From Planctomycetota bacterium (lineage in GTDB: Bacteria; Planctomycetota; PUPC01; JACPCR01): a stretch of DNA of 15,850 nucleotides. Of the stretch, positions 14,088 through 15,850 are shown piece by piece; the stretch's first letter is position 1; the number at the start of each line of letters is the position of its first letter. The notes under the pieces are model-generated. The model saw only the letters and a program-made list of their open reading frames with translations. It made no database searches and was not told the DNA's origin. The position numbers were made by a program, and so were the translations under genes. The stretch lies in assembly GCA_030740295.1 (NCBI GenBank), contig JASLXP010001142.1, positions 1-15,850 of the forward strand, written 5' to 3'.

Positions 14088-15850
14088 ATGACTTCTCCTC
14101 TTCTGATCCTCCTTTCAATCTGTCATCCGGGTCCGCTTCGGGCCCAACGAGCTCCAACGGGTTCTCCCCTGGAGTTGACAGATTTGCGGTGGCTGGCGCG
14201 TTCGCAGGCAGAGAAAAGATTTCACATCGATACTTTCTCACCCCGCGCAACGGCAACGCAAAAGGGAAACTTCATCGCTGAGATTAATGGCCCCGGAGTA
14301 CTGGATTATTTCTTCGGGCGTTCGCTGGGCGAACTGCAGATCGTTGCCGACGGCGTCATCGTAATGCGGTGCAGCCCTGGTAAGGAGTGGAAGCAAGTCT
14401 ATGTTCCGCCGAAGCCGCACGAATACGGTGAGTTACCTTTTGCGTTTCCCCTGGTGCAGCAGCCTGGTCCTTATTCTCAGTGTGTCGTGCCCATTCCTTT
14501 TCGAGAACGGCTCGTTGTTAAGACTTCATCTGGCGATCCAAAGATCTGGCTTAGCGGCAGACGCCTGAAGAGCGCGACGACAGTCAAGTTTTCAACAGCC
14601 GCAGCAAGTGAATACGTCAGTCAGTTGGCTCGTATCCAGAAATCATTCCTGAAGATTTCTGACCGGCTTGTTCCATACCCGGATGAAAAGTTGGTGACGG
14701 TGAATTCATCCTGCGCGGTTCGGAAGACAACTCGGATAGCCGAGGCAACCGGCCCTGCCGAGATGGTCGGCCTGCGCCTGAGATTTGAGCCGGCCGGGAT
14801 GGAGCTGCTGCGGCATCAGGTGGTCGAATTGGAAATCGACGGGGTGAAATCGGTCAGGATGCCCCTGGTGGACTTCATCGGTGTCAGCCATCCGTGGCCG
14901 CACGCATGGTTTTCACGGGCGGGGACGTGGGCGGCCGGGCTGGTGAACCCGGTGGCGCGGATGAGGAAGAAGGATCCCGCAATCTATATCTATTTCCGTT
15001 TGCCTGTTCCCTTTCGCAAGTCGCTTGCATTGGACGTCGTGAACAGATCGGATTCGCTGCCCAGTGTGTTCCGTGGCGAGATCGCAATCGCGCCGCTTGC
15101 AGAGACGAAGGAGATTATGCGCCTCTGTGGCACGAGTCTCAGTGTGGCACTCGCTGCATCTGGTCCAAATGTCCTGTTTCAGTGGCTTCGCCCCGGACAT
15201 CTCGCAGGTCTCTCGTTCTTTGCGACTGGACACGGACATCATTGGAACTGGCGCTCGAAGGTCCGCCTGCAATTAAGCGGAAAGAAACATGTCTACGCCG
15301 GTCCCGGATTGTTGCCCTTCGCAATCGAAGGGATATCAGGAAACATCAACTTTGCGTCGACGACCTGGAATCACAACAGCCTTGAACGCACTGGGCGATG
15401 CGGCGCAGGCCGCCATTTCTGGCGTGATCCCCTGCCTTTGGATGAGGGCACTTCGCTTTCCTTTACTAATGCAGAAGGCGGCCCGAAGCGCGCGGAGGTC
15501 GGTCTCCTGTGGTACGAGCCATTCGATGAAAAGCCGTTTGAAGCTCCTGCAATCAGAAGCGATGTCGAGCCACTCCCAGTCATGCGACACGGCCAGGGCC
15601 GGCTGAACGCGGGCAGCACCAACGTCGAAGCCGAGTGCCTGGCCGAATCGGCAGTCGCATCCTATGGAACGGCGACTGCTGAAAAGAACAAAGCAACGGA
15701 TGTGTACAGCTCGGGGGACGCCTATCTGGCATGGAATGCCGGCCGAGCGGCAGAAACGCTCGATGTATTCACACACTTTCCTCAAAGCCGGTACGTCCGG
15801 GTCTGGTATCACCGTCTGCTTTTCTTAAACGGCGGAGTCTTCAACATCGA
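14088..15850 (+). CDS. Exported DUF2961/GH172-like jelly-roll protein, 3' end outside window
   Basis: The frame from ATG 14088 is open to the window edge (587 codons, no stop). A TGA at 14082-14084 rules out an upstream start. A GAGG motif sits only one base before the ATG, which is unusually close. Residues 1-19 are a signal peptide (LLILLSICHPGPLRA). NFIAEINGPGVLDYFF (61-76), VELEIDGVKSVRMPLVDFIG (246-265), IYIYFRLPVPFRKSLALDVVN (299-319) and a WRDPLPLDEGTSLSF block (about 445-459) follow the order seen in DUF2961 proteins. That family includes GH172 fructofuranosidase/difructose-dianhydride enzymes. The family's usual acidic GEGDE and GTGTEDY motifs are not visible where expected (about 400-440), so activity is uncertain. 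From about residue 510, VEAECLAE and later YVRVWYHRLLF look like the start of a C-terminal carbohydrate-binding-type sandwich. Family assignment is by recalled motifs and is moderately sure; an exported sugar-binding or sugar-cleaving role is inferred. Confidence 0.65.
   Translation, partial: MTSPLLILLSICHPGPLRAQRAPTGSPLELTDLRWLARSQAEKRFHIDTFSPRATATQKGNFIAEINGPGVLDYFFGRSLGELQIVADGVIVMRCSPGKEWKQVYVPPKPHEYGELPFAFPLVQQPGPYSQCVVPIPFRERLVVKTSSGDPKIWLSGRRLKSATTVKFSTAAASEYVSQLARIQKSFLKISDRLVPYPDEKLVTVNSSCAVRKTTRIAEATGPAEMVGLRLRFEPAGMELLRHQVVELEIDGVKSVRMPLVDFIGVSHPWPHAWFSRAGTWAAGLVNPVARMRKKDPAIYIYFRLPVPFRKSLALDVVNRSDSLPSVFRGEIAIAPLAETKEIMRLCGTSLSVALAASGPNVLFQWLRPGHLAGLSFFATGHGHHWNWRSKVRLQLSGKKHVYAGPGLLPFAIEGISGNINFASTTWNHNSLERTGRCGAGRHFWRDPLPLDEGTSLSFTNAEGGPKRAEVGLLWYEPFDEKPFEAPAIRSDVEPLPVMRHGQGRLNAGSTNVEAECLAESAVASYGTATAEKNKATDVYSSGDAYLAWNAGRAAETLDVFTHFPQSRYVRVWYHRLLFLNGGVFNI

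Noticed and set aside
15336..15812. Minus-strand 158-residue frame near the right edge
   Set aside because: The opposite plus frame is open for 587 codons with a signal peptide and DUF2961-like motifs; the minus frame shows no domain.
1..15850. CRISPR array, tRNA, rRNA, transposase or phage genes
   Set aside because: Reading both strands showed no regularly spaced repeats, no tRNA-like cloverleaf and no recognisable mobile-element protein.

Overview
The window suggests a chromosome of the Planctomycetota-Verrucomicrobiota-Lentisphaerota (PVC) group or a close relative. This is inferred from gene content, not from any marker gene. The indicators are a very large exported TPR protein, an exported DUF6807 ('PmoA family') protein, an exported DUF2961-like protein, an exported HEAT-repeat protein and a DUF4416 protein. 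Coding is dense and base composition looks fairly even. I saw no tRNA, rRNA, CRISPR array, transposase or phage gene.

Layout. Bases 1-348 are the 3' end of a TPR protein that enters from the left. After a 158-base leader with nested inverted repeats comes a single gene of 8,019 bases (507-8525). It encodes a 2,672-residue exported protein with three parts: a long aromatic-rich alpha-helical N-terminal region ending in TPRs, a middle block of beta-sandwich repeats of the ET..TG.F / GD.I.V.Y.D type with a PA14-like segment inside the first one, and a C-terminal TPR array of the BamD/YbgF kind. The middle repeats resemble domains found in S-layer and other surface proteins. This protein is the most distinctive item here. 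It looks like a large cell-envelope scaffold, but its function is unknown.

Bases 8788-10661 (+) carry a probable two-gene unit: a hydroxyacid-oxoacid transhydrogenase (iron-type alcohol dehydrogenase, very close to animal ADHFE1) and a DUF4416 protein. Convergent to it on the minus strand are a DUF6807 protein (12860-11958) and then a HEAT-repeat protein (11868-10717), with a 61-base inverted repeat between them. A DlgD-type 2,3-diketo-L-gulonate reductase (12948-13952, +) is divergent from the DUF6807 gene across 87 bases. An exported two-part jelly-roll protein of DUF2961/GH172 character (14088 to the end, +) runs off the right edge without a stop codon.

Functional reading. The right half looks like sugar and sugar-acid processing: a secreted DUF2961-like protein, a DUF6807 protein and a diketogulonate reductase, with hydroxy-acid/oxo-acid redox exchange by the transhydrogenase. 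The left half looks like cell-envelope structure. No single pathway is proven by the gene order.
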